A DNA stretch of 64,000 nucleotides from Rhodospirillales bacterium (GTDB lineage: Bacteria; Pseudomonadota; Alphaproteobacteria; ATCC43930; CGMCC-115725). A program made the position numbers and the translations under genes. Of the stretch, positions 1-7,208 are shown one piece after another. The notes below the pieces were generated by a model. The model saw only the letters and a program-made list of their open reading frames with translations, ran no database searches and had not been told where the DNA came from. The DNA lies in assembly GCA_028288725.1 (NCBI GenBank), contig JAQGIC010000120.1:1-64000 (forward strand), in the 5' to 3' direction. Every line of letters begins with the position of its first letter. The stretch's first letter is position 1.

Positions 1-113
1 TTGCGGCCCGAGGTGAAGGTGAACGGCGCGTCGGGGCTGAAATGCACCGAGTTGGTTTCGAGCAGGATGCTGGCCGCGGCAAGGGCCGCCTGCGTCTCGA
101 AGCTGTCGCTCAT
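1..113 (-). CDS. pyrE: Orotate phosphoribosyltransferase, N-terminal fragment
   Basis: Only the first 37 codons are present; the gene runs off the left edge. The translation begins MSDSFETQAALAAASILLE and continues with a stretch (TNSVHFSPDAPFTFTSGR) that resembles the N-terminus of orotate phosphoribosyltransferases, which convert orotate and PRPP to OMP in pyrimidine synthesis. An AAGGA ribosome site lies 9 nt before the ATG. The catalytic PRPP loop is outside the window, so a related phosphoribosyltransferase cannot be excluded. It lies 34 nt downstream of the coxG-like gene on the same strand and may be read from the same promoter. Confidence 0.7.
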   Translation of the reverse strand, partial: MSDSFETQAALAAASILLETNSVHFSPDAPFTFTSGR

Positions 114-147
114 CGATCGGTTCCTTGGAGGGGATATTCGGGCGTCG

Positions 148-780
148 TCATGTCCGTGCGGACGAGAACAGCCGCCGGATCGAACTCCACAGCACCCGCA
201 GCATCAAGGAGAAGCCGGAGATGGGTTTGGCGGGTTGTGCCTGAAAAGGGCGTGGCGGCGATGGCGGGACCGCCCGCCATGCCGGGATCTCGGACATGAC
301 AGGTGCTTCGGCCGGCGCCGCCGGCATGTCGGCTTCGATCAGGGCGCGCAGCGAGGCGGCGAACTGCTTGATCAGCTGGGCGGAAACCTCCTGGATCATG
401 CCGGCGCCGCGTCCATATTGCGCGACCGCGCCCGACAGGGACAGCTCGGTATGGACGAGAACTTGCGAGCCCGCGCCCGATGGCTCTATGCGAAACGTCA
501 CCTTGGAATTGGCGCCGCCGCGCCCCTTCGCATCCGTGCCCGATGCCGACACGCGCGCCGTGAAATTCGCGTCGTCGATCTCCTCGAACTTCGCCACGCC
601 CGCGAAGCTGAGGGAGACGGGCCCCAGACGCACGCCGACCTTGCCCTTATAGGTCCGGTCGTCGACCTTTTCCGTCAGAGTCGCCCCGGGCATACAAGGG
701 GCCACACGCTCGATATCCATCAGGATGGCCCAAGCAGGTCCGGGCGGCAGCGGGACCTCAAAGGCATTGTCGAATTCCAT
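148..780 (-). CDS. CoxG-like SRPBCC family protein
   Basis: This 210-aa protein starts MEFDNAFEVPLPPGPAWAIL and contains the CoxG pattern of an SRPBCC fold over about residues 1-145 (CMPGATL, then YKGKVGVRLGPVSLSF, then a final amphipathic helix with LIKQFAASL). CoxG proteins accompany molybdenum hydroxylases and are thought to help their assembly, membrane anchoring or electron transfer. The last 65 residues are proline-rich and end in a short hydrophobic, arginine-containing tail (about 190-210) that could tether the protein to the membrane. It is transcribed away from the hydroxylase genes. Its upstream region (781-892) carries an AT-rich motif, TTCCAAATTTG at 866-876, also found in the hydroxylase promoter. 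Confidence 0.85.
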   Translation of the reverse strand: MEFDNAFEVPLPPGPAWAILMDIERVAPCMPGATLTEKVDDRTYKGKVGVRLGPVSLSFAGVAKFEEIDDANFTARVSASGTDAKGRGGANSKVTFRIEPSGAGSQVLVHTELSLSGAVAQYGRGAGMIQEVSAQLIKQFAASLRALIEADMPAAPAEAPVMSEIPAWRAVPPSPPRPFQAQPAKPISGFSLMLRVLWSSIRRLFSSART

Positions 781-892
781 ACGCGCTCTCCATGCCGAAT
801 CGGCCGGCTGCAGAGGCAGCCACCCGATCCATTCAAATGAGCGGTCGTGTAAAAATCAACATAATTTCCAAATTTGATACAAAAAGCAGCGT

Positions 893-1840
893 CTAACCGG
901 CCTTCGAGGGGATGACGCTCAGCCGGCGTTTGGTGCCCCCTCGTTTGGCCGACATATCGATGTCGGTAGCGTCGAGCAGGTCGCGCAGAAAGCGGACGGC
1001 TTCGGTGCCCTTCAGCGACCGCTTCCACATCTCGTTGACGACCTTGTGATGAAGGGCCAGCGCTTCGGGGGCGGAGGTGATCATGGCGACTCCCACCCTC
1101 ACGTTCGGGTGCTCGCCAAGGCGGAACGGGCTCACCGTCAGGATTTGACGATCGGGCTGTCGAAAGATCTGAAACCCGCTATGCGGCAGGGTATCCGGGA
1201 CGATACCGATCTGTATGCCGATGTCCGCCGCCTCGATCACCGAAGCAAAATGAGTGACTTCGGCCCTTGCAAGGGCGCGCCGCTCGCGGCGGATCTCCTC
1301 CGGCAGCGCATAGCTTCCGACCATGCCGTTCCGCACGAACCGGTCGATCTCGAGGGCGGACATCAGGTTCACGATCGACGGCTGGCGCGCGCGGTAGAGC
1401 GCCTTGCGCTGACGCAGAATTTCCATGATCCGCGAAATGTCCTCGAAGACGCGCGACCGTTCTTCCAGATCGGCGGGGACGCTTTCCTGCAGGGTCAGTT
1501 CCAGCGTTTGCTGGAAGGCATCGGAGGCGAGCAGGAACGAAATCGGGCTGGCCAGCACCGTGATATGTTCCGCGGTCTCTTCGATCTGCCGCATGCGCTC
1601 GAAATAGCTGACGGCCGAGGAGATATACTCCATGCCCACGCCGAGCAGCGTGGTAACCGAGACGTTCAGCAGATCCGACAGTTTCTCCAGCGTCTCAATC
1701 TTGACCAATTCGCCTTTTTCAAAACGATAGAGAGCGGTCCTGGAAATACCGGCGCGGCGGGCGATTTCTTCAGCGCTCAGGCCGGAGCCGAGACGAAACG
1801 CCTTCAGTCGGTTGCCGATGTCGTCGTAGCGGAAACCCAA
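893..1840 (-). CDS. XRE-family transcriptional regulator
   Basis: A helix-turn-helix of the XRE/Cro type occupies about residues 5-65 (IGNRLKAFRLGSGLSAEEI, then GISRTALYRFEKGE). It is followed by an alpha-helical domain of about 240 residues with no motif I can name, probably for effector sensing. Two TTG starts are possible: 1858, and 1840, which has GGGAG 8 nt upstream and is preferred here (315 aa). The gene diverges from the molybdenum hydroxylase operon across a 330-nt control region, so it is the obvious candidate regulator of that operon and perhaps of the coxG-like gene downstream. Confidence 0.85.
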   Translation of the reverse strand: MGFRYDDIGNRLKAFRLGSGLSAEEIARRAGISRTALYRFEKGELVKIETLEKLSDLLNVSVTTLLGVGMEYISSAVSYFERMRQIEETAEHITVLASPISFLLASDAFQQTLELTLQESVPADLEERSRVFEDISRIMEILRQRKALYRARQPSIVNLMSALEIDRFVRNGMVGSYALPEEIRRERRALARAEVTHFASVIEAADIGIQIGIVPDTLPHSGFQIFRQPDRQILTVSPFRLGEHPNVRVGVAMITSAPEALALHHKVVNEMWKRSLKGTEAVRFLRDLLDATDIDMSAKRGGTKRRLSVIPSKAG

Positions 1841-1858
1841 GTCGAATGCTCCCTGCAA

Positions 1859-2172
1859 TACAATTCAGGCCTCGGCGGGAGAGGCATGGCCCTGTTGTAC
1901 TGCAATCCCATGTGTCTGTCTTGCGCCAGCATGGGCGCGCGGCTCGTCGAAACTGGGGGTGAGGGCAGGCCGCGCGCGGATCCCGTTGTCCGAATGGGTG
2001 GCGGCGTTACCGCTTGACGCTGTGTTCCAAAATTGGGTTAATGTCAGAATATTAGAACGGTTGGCGGTTCGATCGGCACCGCGTCGTACGGATCGAGAGG
2101 CAGGGCGATGACCGGAAGGTCCGAGGGAGCTAGCTTGCAAAGGGCGCATGCCGCCCGGCCGGACGTGGCTCC
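1859..2172. other. Control region between XRE regulator and hydroxylase operon
   Basis: No convincing gene is visible here. The right part carries the plus-strand promoter and inverted repeat described separately (2014-2058). After the predicted transcription start there is a leader of roughly 120 nt before the GTG of the first hydroxylase subunit, with no clear ribosome site directly in front of that codon. I do not see a recognisable riboswitch. Confidence 0.5.
2014..2058 (+). promoter_or_regulatory. Promoter and candidate operator of the Mo-hydroxylase operon
   Basis: TTGACG (2014-2019) and GTTAAT (2037-2042) are separated by 17 nt, which fits a sigma-70 promoter. Overlapping it is an imperfect inverted repeat, GTTCCAAAAT (2024-2033) and ATATTAGAAC (2049-2058), matching at 8 of 10 positions. 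The left arm includes TTCCAAAATTG (2025-2035), nearly identical to TTCCAAATTTG at 866-876 upstream of the coxG-like gene. Binding by the divergent XRE protein is an inference. Confidence 0.55.
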
Positions 2173-3015
2173 GTGAAACCGGCGGCCTTCGAATATCATA
2201 TGCCGCGGACCGTCGAGGAGGCCGTTGCGATCCTGGCGCGGGTCGCCCCGCTCGACGGCCGGGTTCTTGCCGGCGGACAGACGTTGGTGCCGGCCATGGC
2301 GCTCCGGCTCGCCCGGCCCTCCCATCTCGTCGATATCAATCGTGTCGCCGGATTCGACCGGCTGGACGTGCGGGATGGAATGCTCGAGATCGGCCCCTGC
2401 GTGCGGCATGCGGCGCTCGACCGGTCGGCGGCGCCGGGACCGCTCGGCCGGCTGCTCGGGCTGGTCCAGCCGCATATCGCGCATCATCCGATCCGGACGC
2501 GCGGAACGTTCTGCGGCAGCTTGGCCAATGCCGATGCCGCTTCCGAATGGTGTCTCACCGCCGTTGCGCTCGATGCACGGATCGAGGCGCGCAGCGGGCG
2601 CGGCACGCGAAGCATTCCGGCCGATGCGTTTCTGCTCGGCTATATGACGACATCTCTCGAACCGGACGAATTGCTCGTGAGGGCCCGCCTGCCGCTGCTG
2701 CCCGACGATGCCCGTGTCGGATTTTACGAGTACGCCCGTCGCGCCGGCGATTTTGCCCAGGTCATGGCGCTCGTCACCTATGCCGTTCGCGGCGGCGTGG
2801 TGGCGGCCCCGCGCATCGCGCTGGGCGGCCTCGAATCCCGGCCGCGGCGAATGGCCGGGGCCGAGGCGGCGATTGTCGGGCGCGTACCCGACGCGTTGGC
2901 GTTCCGGTCGGCCGCCGACGCGGCGGCGGACGCACTGGGGCCGACCGAAGATCCCGACTACGCGCGCACGTTGGCGACGACCGCCGTGCTCCGGGCTCTC
3001 GCAGCGGCGGCCTGA
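2173..3015 (+). CDS. Mo hydroxylase FAD-binding (medium) subunit, set 1
   Basis: This 280-aa protein belongs to the CoxM / xanthine dehydrogenase FAD subunit family. It shows the N-terminal FAD loop LAGGQTLVPAM (about residues 35-45) and the second FAD motif TRGTFCGSLANADAASEW (about 110-127). These subunits pass electrons from the iron-sulfur subunit to FAD and on to an acceptor. The start is a GTG with a weak ribosome site. It is the first gene of a run whose subunits follow the order FAD, 2Fe-2S, Mo; the next gene starts 11 nt after its stop. Confidence 0.92.
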   Translation: MKPAAFEYHMPRTVEEAVAILARVAPLDGRVLAGGQTLVPAMALRLARPSHLVDINRVAGFDRLDVRDGMLEIGPCVRHAALDRSAAPGPLGRLLGLVQPHIAHHPIRTRGTFCGSLANADAASEWCLTAVALDARIEARSGRGTRSIPADAFLLGYMTTSLEPDELLVRARLPLLPDDARVGFYEYARRAGDFAQVMALVTYAVRGGVVAAPRIALGGLESRPRRMAGAEAAIVGRVPDALAFRSAADAAADALGPTEDPDYARTLATTAVLRALAAAA

Positions 3016-3026
3016 ATAGGATCTTC

Positions 3027-3494
3027 ATGCACGATATCGCGTTTACCCTCAACGGCCGGCCCTGGAGCCTGCGTGTCGAACCGCGGCGGACCCTGGTCGA
3101 TGCGATCCGCGACGATTGCGGCGCCACCGGCACCCATATCGGCTGCGAGCACGGCGTGTGCGGCGCTTGCACCATCCTGCTCGACGGCGAACCGGTGCGG
3201 TCCTGCCTGATGTTCGCCGTCCAGGCGGATGGCCGCGCGCTGCGAACGGTGGAGGGATTGGAGAAGGACGGCGCGCTGCATCCGCTGCAGCGCGCCTTCA
3301 TCGACCATCATGCGCTGCAATGCGGCTTCTGCACCCCCGGCTTCCTCATGCTCGCCGTGGGCGTGCTCGAGCGGACGCCGAATATCTCCGATGAGGCGCT
3401 GACGGACGTGCTGTCCTCCAATCTGTGCCGCTGTACGGGGTATCAGAACATCGTGCGCGCCGTCCGCGCCGCGGCCGAGGAGATGGCCCCGTGA
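3027..3494 (+). CDS. Mo hydroxylase [2Fe-2S] (small) subunit, set 1
   Basis: This 155-aa protein has the two-domain CoxS architecture. The plant-ferredoxin-like N-terminal domain holds GCEHGVCGACTILLDG plus a further Cys, ligating the first cluster. The C-terminal helical domain holds LQCGFCTPGF and CRCTGYQNIV, ligating the second. It relays electrons from the Mo centre to FAD. ATG at 3027 gives the standard length. Its stop overlaps the GTG of the large subunit (GTGA at 3491), which implies translational coupling. Confidence 0.94.
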   Translation: MHDIAFTLNGRPWSLRVEPRRTLVDAIRDDCGATGTHIGCEHGVCGACTILLDGEPVRSCLMFAVQADGRALRTVEGLEKDGALHPLQRAFIDHHALQCGFCTPGFLMLAVGVLERTPNISDEALTDVLSSNLCRCTGYQNIVRAVRAAAEEMAP

Positions 3495-5833
3495 GTAAGG
3501 CCGTGGCCGACGCGCCGCCGCGCCTCGCACCCGGCAAGGGCCGCGTGCTCGGTCAACCGGTCGCGCGCCTGGAAGACGGCCCGTTGGTGCGGGGGCGGGG
3601 GCTGTTCGCCGCGGATGTCAATTTCCCGCGCCAGCTTGCCATGCGGGTCGTGCGCTCGCAGATCGCGCACGGCCGGCTCGTGTCGTTGGACACGGCAGAG
3701 GCGCGCGCGCTGCCGGGCGTCGTCGCCGTCTGGACGGCGGCGGAGGTGTCGGACATCCCGCCCATCCCGTTTCGGGCCACCAAGGTGCGCGGGCTGGAGC
3801 CCTATTGCCAGCCCATCCTGGCGCGCGAGCGGGTGCGCTATGTCGGCGAACCGATCGCCGTGGTGTTCGCCGAGGACGCCTATATCGCCGAGGACGCCGC
3901 CGATCTCGTCGTCGCCGAGATCGACGAATTGCCCGTCGTGCTCGATGCCGCAGCCGAACCGGCCGAATTCCTGCCGGGAAACAGCACCGAGCCGACAATC
4001 GTCCGCAAGGAATACGGCGATGTCGACGCCGCCTTCCGCGCGGCGCATGCCGTGATCGAACTCGATCTCTCGGTCGGCCGCCATTCCGGGGTGCCGATGG
4101 AGACGCGCGGGGCGATCGCGCGCTACGTGGCCGCCCATGACGTGCTCGAGCTGCACGGCACGGCGAAGAAGCAGCATTGGAACCGGGACGAGATCGCCCG
4201 GCTGCTCGGCCGTCCGCCCACCGGCGTTCACCTGTTCGAGGGGCATGTCGGTGGCGGCTTCGGTGTGCGCGGCGAGCTTTATCCGGAAGATCTGCTCGTC
4301 TGCCTGGCGGCGATGCGGCTCGATCGGCCGGTGAAATGGATCGAGGACCGGCGCGAGCATCTGGTCGCGACCAACCATTCCCGCCAGCAGCGGCATCTGA
4401 TCCGCGGCGCCGTCGATGCGGACGGCCGATTGTTGGCGATCGACGATGTGTTCTTCCATGACCAGGGCGCCTATGTCCGCACCCATGGCGCACGGGTCGC
4501 CGACCTGGCGGCCGGCATGCTGCCGGGCCCCTACCGCCTGCCGGCCTATCGCGTCGCGGGACATTTTCGCCTGACCAACAAGACGCCGGCCGCGACCTAT
4601 CGGGCGCCCGGCCGCTTCGAGACCACGTTCGTCCGCGAGCGGCTGATGGATGCCATCGCGGTTCGGCTCGACCTCGATCCGATCGAGTTGCGTCGGCGCA
4701 ATCTGGTCACGGAGGCGGAAATGCCCCATGTGCGGCCGGTCGATACGCTGGGCGTCGACGTGGTGCTCGATTCGGGCGACTACATCGGACTGATGGACCA
4801 AGCGCTGGCGCAGTTCGGATGGGACGCCGTGCAGCGGGACCTGACGGCCCGCCGGGCGGCCGGCGACTGCGTGGGGGCGGGGCTCGCGTTCTTCGTCGAG
4901 AAGAGCGGCCTGGGCCCCTCCGATGGGGTGCGCATTTCGATCGACGCCACGGGCGGCGTGGAATTGGTCAGCGGTGCCGCCTCGGTCGGCCAAGGGATGG
5001 AAACCGCCTTGGCGCAGATTTGCGCCGAAGCGCTCGGCGTCGATTACCGGCGCATCCGGGTGGTTCGCGGACGGACCGACCGCATCGAATTCGGCAATGG
5101 TGCCCATGCGTCCCGGGTGACGGTGATGTCGGGCTCGGCGACCTATCATGCAGCCCTGGCCGTGCGGGGCATGGCGCTCGATACGGCCGCGCAATTGCTC
5201 CAGGCGCGACCCGAAGATCTGGCGATCGAAGACGGCCAGGTCGTGCGCGCCGCCGCGCCGGGCGTCCCGCTGATCGCCCTGGCCGAGGTGGCGCGCCAGA
5301 TGGGGCCGAACTCGCCGCTGATGCGCGGTCGGACGCCGGGCCTGACGGCAGAACGCTGGTTCTACAGCGAGCACATGACCTACCCTTACGGCGTGCATCT
5401 GGCCCTGGTCCGGATCGACCGCGCGACCGGGGAGGTGCGCGTCGAGAAATATCTGGTCGCGAACGATGTCGGTCGCGCCGTGAACCCGATGATGGTCGAG
5501 GGCCAGATGGTCGGCGGCTTCGCCCAGGGTCTGGGGGGCGCCCTGTTCGAGGAATTCCGCTACGACGAACGCGGCCAGCCGCTCTCGACCACCTTTGCGG
5601 ACTATCTGATCCCGACCTTGAGCGAGATGCCGGCGGTCGACGTGCTGATCGCCGAGGATGCGCCGAGCCCCCTGAACCCTCTCGGCGTCAAAGGGGCGGG
5701 GGAAGGCGGCACCAATGCGGTGGGGGCGGCGATCGCCGCCGCGGTCGACGACGCGCTGCGGCGCCCGGGAGCGATCGTCTCGCTGCCGATCCTGCCTCGA
5801 ACCGTTCGGCGCCATACGGAGGAGCCGACGTGA
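3491..5833 (+). CDS. Mo hydroxylase molybdopterin-binding (large) subunit, set 1
   Basis: This is a 780-aa large subunit of the xanthine oxidase family, starting at the GTG that overlaps the small-subunit stop. It has the family N-terminus (RLEDGPLVRGRGLFAAD), the Moco contact HVGGGFGVRGELYPED, a TYRAPGRFETTF segment and the catalytic-glutamate motif GVKGAGEGG near the C-terminus. The cysteine motif (CSFR) of true CO dehydrogenases is absent, so it should hydroxylate an organic substrate, an N-heterocycle or an aldehyde. The substrate cannot be read from sequence. The next gene starts on an overlapping GTGA. Confidence 0.93.
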   Translation: MSKAVADAPPRLAPGKGRVLGQPVARLEDGPLVRGRGLFAADVNFPRQLAMRVVRSQIAHGRLVSLDTAEARALPGVVAVWTAAEVSDIPPIPFRATKVRGLEPYCQPILARERVRYVGEPIAVVFAEDAYIAEDAADLVVAEIDELPVVLDAAAEPAEFLPGNSTEPTIVRKEYGDVDAAFRAAHAVIELDLSVGRHSGVPMETRGAIARYVAAHDVLELHGTAKKQHWNRDEIARLLGRPPTGVHLFEGHVGGGFGVRGELYPEDLLVCLAAMRLDRPVKWIEDRREHLVATNHSRQQRHLIRGAVDADGRLLAIDDVFFHDQGAYVRTHGARVADLAAGMLPGPYRLPAYRVAGHFRLTNKTPAATYRAPGRFETTFVRERLMDAIAVRLDLDPIELRRRNLVTEAEMPHVRPVDTLGVDVVLDSGDYIGLMDQALAQFGWDAVQRDLTARRAAGDCVGAGLAFFVEKSGLGPSDGVRISIDATGGVELVSGAASVGQGMETALAQICAEALGVDYRRIRVVRGRTDRIEFGNGAHASRVTVMSGSATYHAALAVRGMALDTAAQLLQARPEDLAIEDGQVVRAAAPGVPLIALAEVARQMGPNSPLMRGRTPGLTAERWFYSEHMTYPYGVHLALVRIDRATGEVRVEKYLVANDVGRAVNPMMVEGQMVGGFAQGLGGALFEEFRYDERGQPLSTTFADYLIPTLSEMPAVDVLIAEDAPSPLNPLGVKGAGEGGTNAVGAAIAAAVDDALRRPGAIVSLPILPRTVRRHTEEPT

Positions 5834-6702
5834 AGCCGCCGGTCTTCGCCTACCACGATCCGCGAAGCGTCGAGGAGGCGGTCGGTCTGCTTGGCCGGCT
5901 TGAAAATACGCGGCTGCTCGCCGGCGGCCAATCGCTGATGCCCATGCTGAACATGCGCTTCGTCTTCCCGGATCACGTGATCGATCTGAACCGGATCGAG
6001 ACGCTGGCGGGCATCGTCCAGGACGCCGAGACCATTCGCATCGGGGCGATGACGCGCCAGCGGGACATTGCGGACAGCGCGCTGGTGCGGGACCGGCTGC
6101 CGCTGCTGACGGAGGCTCTGGCCCATGTCGGCCACCGGCAGACGCGCAACCGAGGGACGATCGGGGGCTCGCTCTGTCATCTGGATCCCGCGGCCGAACT
6201 GGTCGCCGCCGCGGCGAACCTGGATGCGACGATCGAGATCGCCGGGCCGGATGGCGTGCGAACATTGTCCATGGCCGCGTTCCCGCGCGGCTTCATGACA
6301 CCGGCGATCGAACCGGACGAGATGGTGACCGCCGTGCGCATGCCGCTACCGCAGCGCGGGCACGGGTTCAGTTTTATGGAATTCGCGCGCCGTCACGGCG
6401 ATTTCGCCATCGTGTCGGTCGCGGTCCTGCTGGTTCTGGCACCGGACCGCCGGATCGCGCGCGCGTCGATCACGCTGGGCGGCGTCGGCGCGGTTCCGCT
6501 GCGCATGGTCGAGGCGGAGGCTCTGCTGGTCGGCCACGAACCCGGCGCTGCCCTGTTCGAGCGGGCCGCCGAAACCTGCCGGGCGATCGATGCCCTGGAG
6601 GATGCCCAGGTGCCGGGCTGGTATCGCCGACAGTTGGCCGGCGTGCTGATGGCCCGAGCCCTCGCGACCGCCCGGGCGCGTGCGGAAGGAGTATCGACAT
6701 GA
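5830..6702 (+). CDS. Mo hydroxylase FAD-binding (medium) subunit, set 2
   Basis: This 290-aa CoxM-type protein carries FAD loops LAGGQSLMPMLNMR (about residues 28-42) and TRNRGTIGGSLCHLDPAAEL (about 105-125). It begins the second complete hydroxylase set. GTG at 5830 overlaps the stop of the previous large subunit, and its own stop overlaps the ATG of the next gene (ATGA at 6699). It is clearly different from the set 1 subunit (for example LMPMLNMRFVFPDHVIDLNR against LVPAMALRLARPSHLVDINR), so the two sets are diverged, not recent copies. Confidence 0.93.
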   Translation: MKPPVFAYHDPRSVEEAVGLLGRLENTRLLAGGQSLMPMLNMRFVFPDHVIDLNRIETLAGIVQDAETIRIGAMTRQRDIADSALVRDRLPLLTEALAHVGHRQTRNRGTIGGSLCHLDPAAELVAAAANLDATIEIAGPDGVRTLSMAAFPRGFMTPAIEPDEMVTAVRMPLPQRGHGFSFMEFARRHGDFAIVSVAVLLVLAPDRRIARASITLGGVGAVPLRMVEAEALLVGHEPGAALFERAAETCRAIDALEDAQVPGWYRRQLAGVLMARALATARARAEGVST

Positions 6703-7208
6703 CGTCCGTCGCGGTTGGTGACGAAACGGCGATGCGCCGGATCGGCGTGACGGTCAACGGCACGCTTCAAGCCGGCGAGGTGTCCGTCCGCCTGACGCTC
6801 GCCGATTTCCTGCGCCAGGATCTTAAACTGACGGGGACGCATCTCGGATGCGAGCATGGCGTGTGCGGCGCCTGCACCATCCTGCTCGATGGGCGGGCCG
6901 TGCGGGCCTGCCTGCTGTTGGCCGTGCAGGTCGACGGGCACAGCGTGACGACGGTCGAGGGGCTGGCGCCATCCGCCACCGTTCTGCATCCGTTGCAGGA
7001 AGCGTTTTGCGCCCATCACGGTCTCCAGTGCGGCTTCTGTACGCCGGGCATGCTGACGACGCTGGTCGAATTCCTGAAGGATTGCCCCGATCCGAGCGCC
7101 GAGGAGGTGCGTGTCGCCATCTCGGGCAACATCTGCCGCTGCACCGGCTATGACAGCATCGTCGAGGCGACGCTGAGCGCCGCGGCTAATATGCGGGACG
7201 GGTCATGA
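6699..7208 (+). CDS. Mo hydroxylase [2Fe-2S] (small) subunit, set 2
   Basis: This 169-aa protein carries both iron-sulfur domains: GCEHGVCGACTILLDGRAV with a downstream Cys for cluster one, and LQCGFCTPGM plus CRCTGYDSIV for cluster two. An N-terminal extension of about 12 residues precedes the ferredoxin domain compared with the set 1 subunit. ATG overlaps the upstream stop and its stop overlaps the ATG of the large subunit (ATGA at 7205). The coupled order FAD, FeS, Mo repeats that of set 1. Confidence 0.94.
   Translation: MTSVAVGDETAMRRIGVTVNGTLQAGEVSVRLTLADFLRQDLKLTGTHLGCEHGVCGACTILLDGRAVRACLLLAVQVDGHSVTTVEGLAPSATVLHPLQEAFCAHHGLQCGFCTPGMLTTLVEFLKDCPDPSAEEVRVAISGNICRCTGYDSIVEATLSAAANMRDGS

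Noticed and set aside
3491-5833. Form I CO dehydrogenase (coxL)
   Set aside because: The characteristic active-site cysteine motif (CSFR type) is absent; APGR is found in its place. The CoxG-like neighbour alone is not proof of CO oxidation.
3443-6265. 940-codon open frame on the minus strand
   Set aside because: It lies opposite the hydroxylase large-subunit and FAD-subunit genes; its product is low-complexity and rich in Arg, Asp, Gly and His, as antisense frames of GC-rich genes are.
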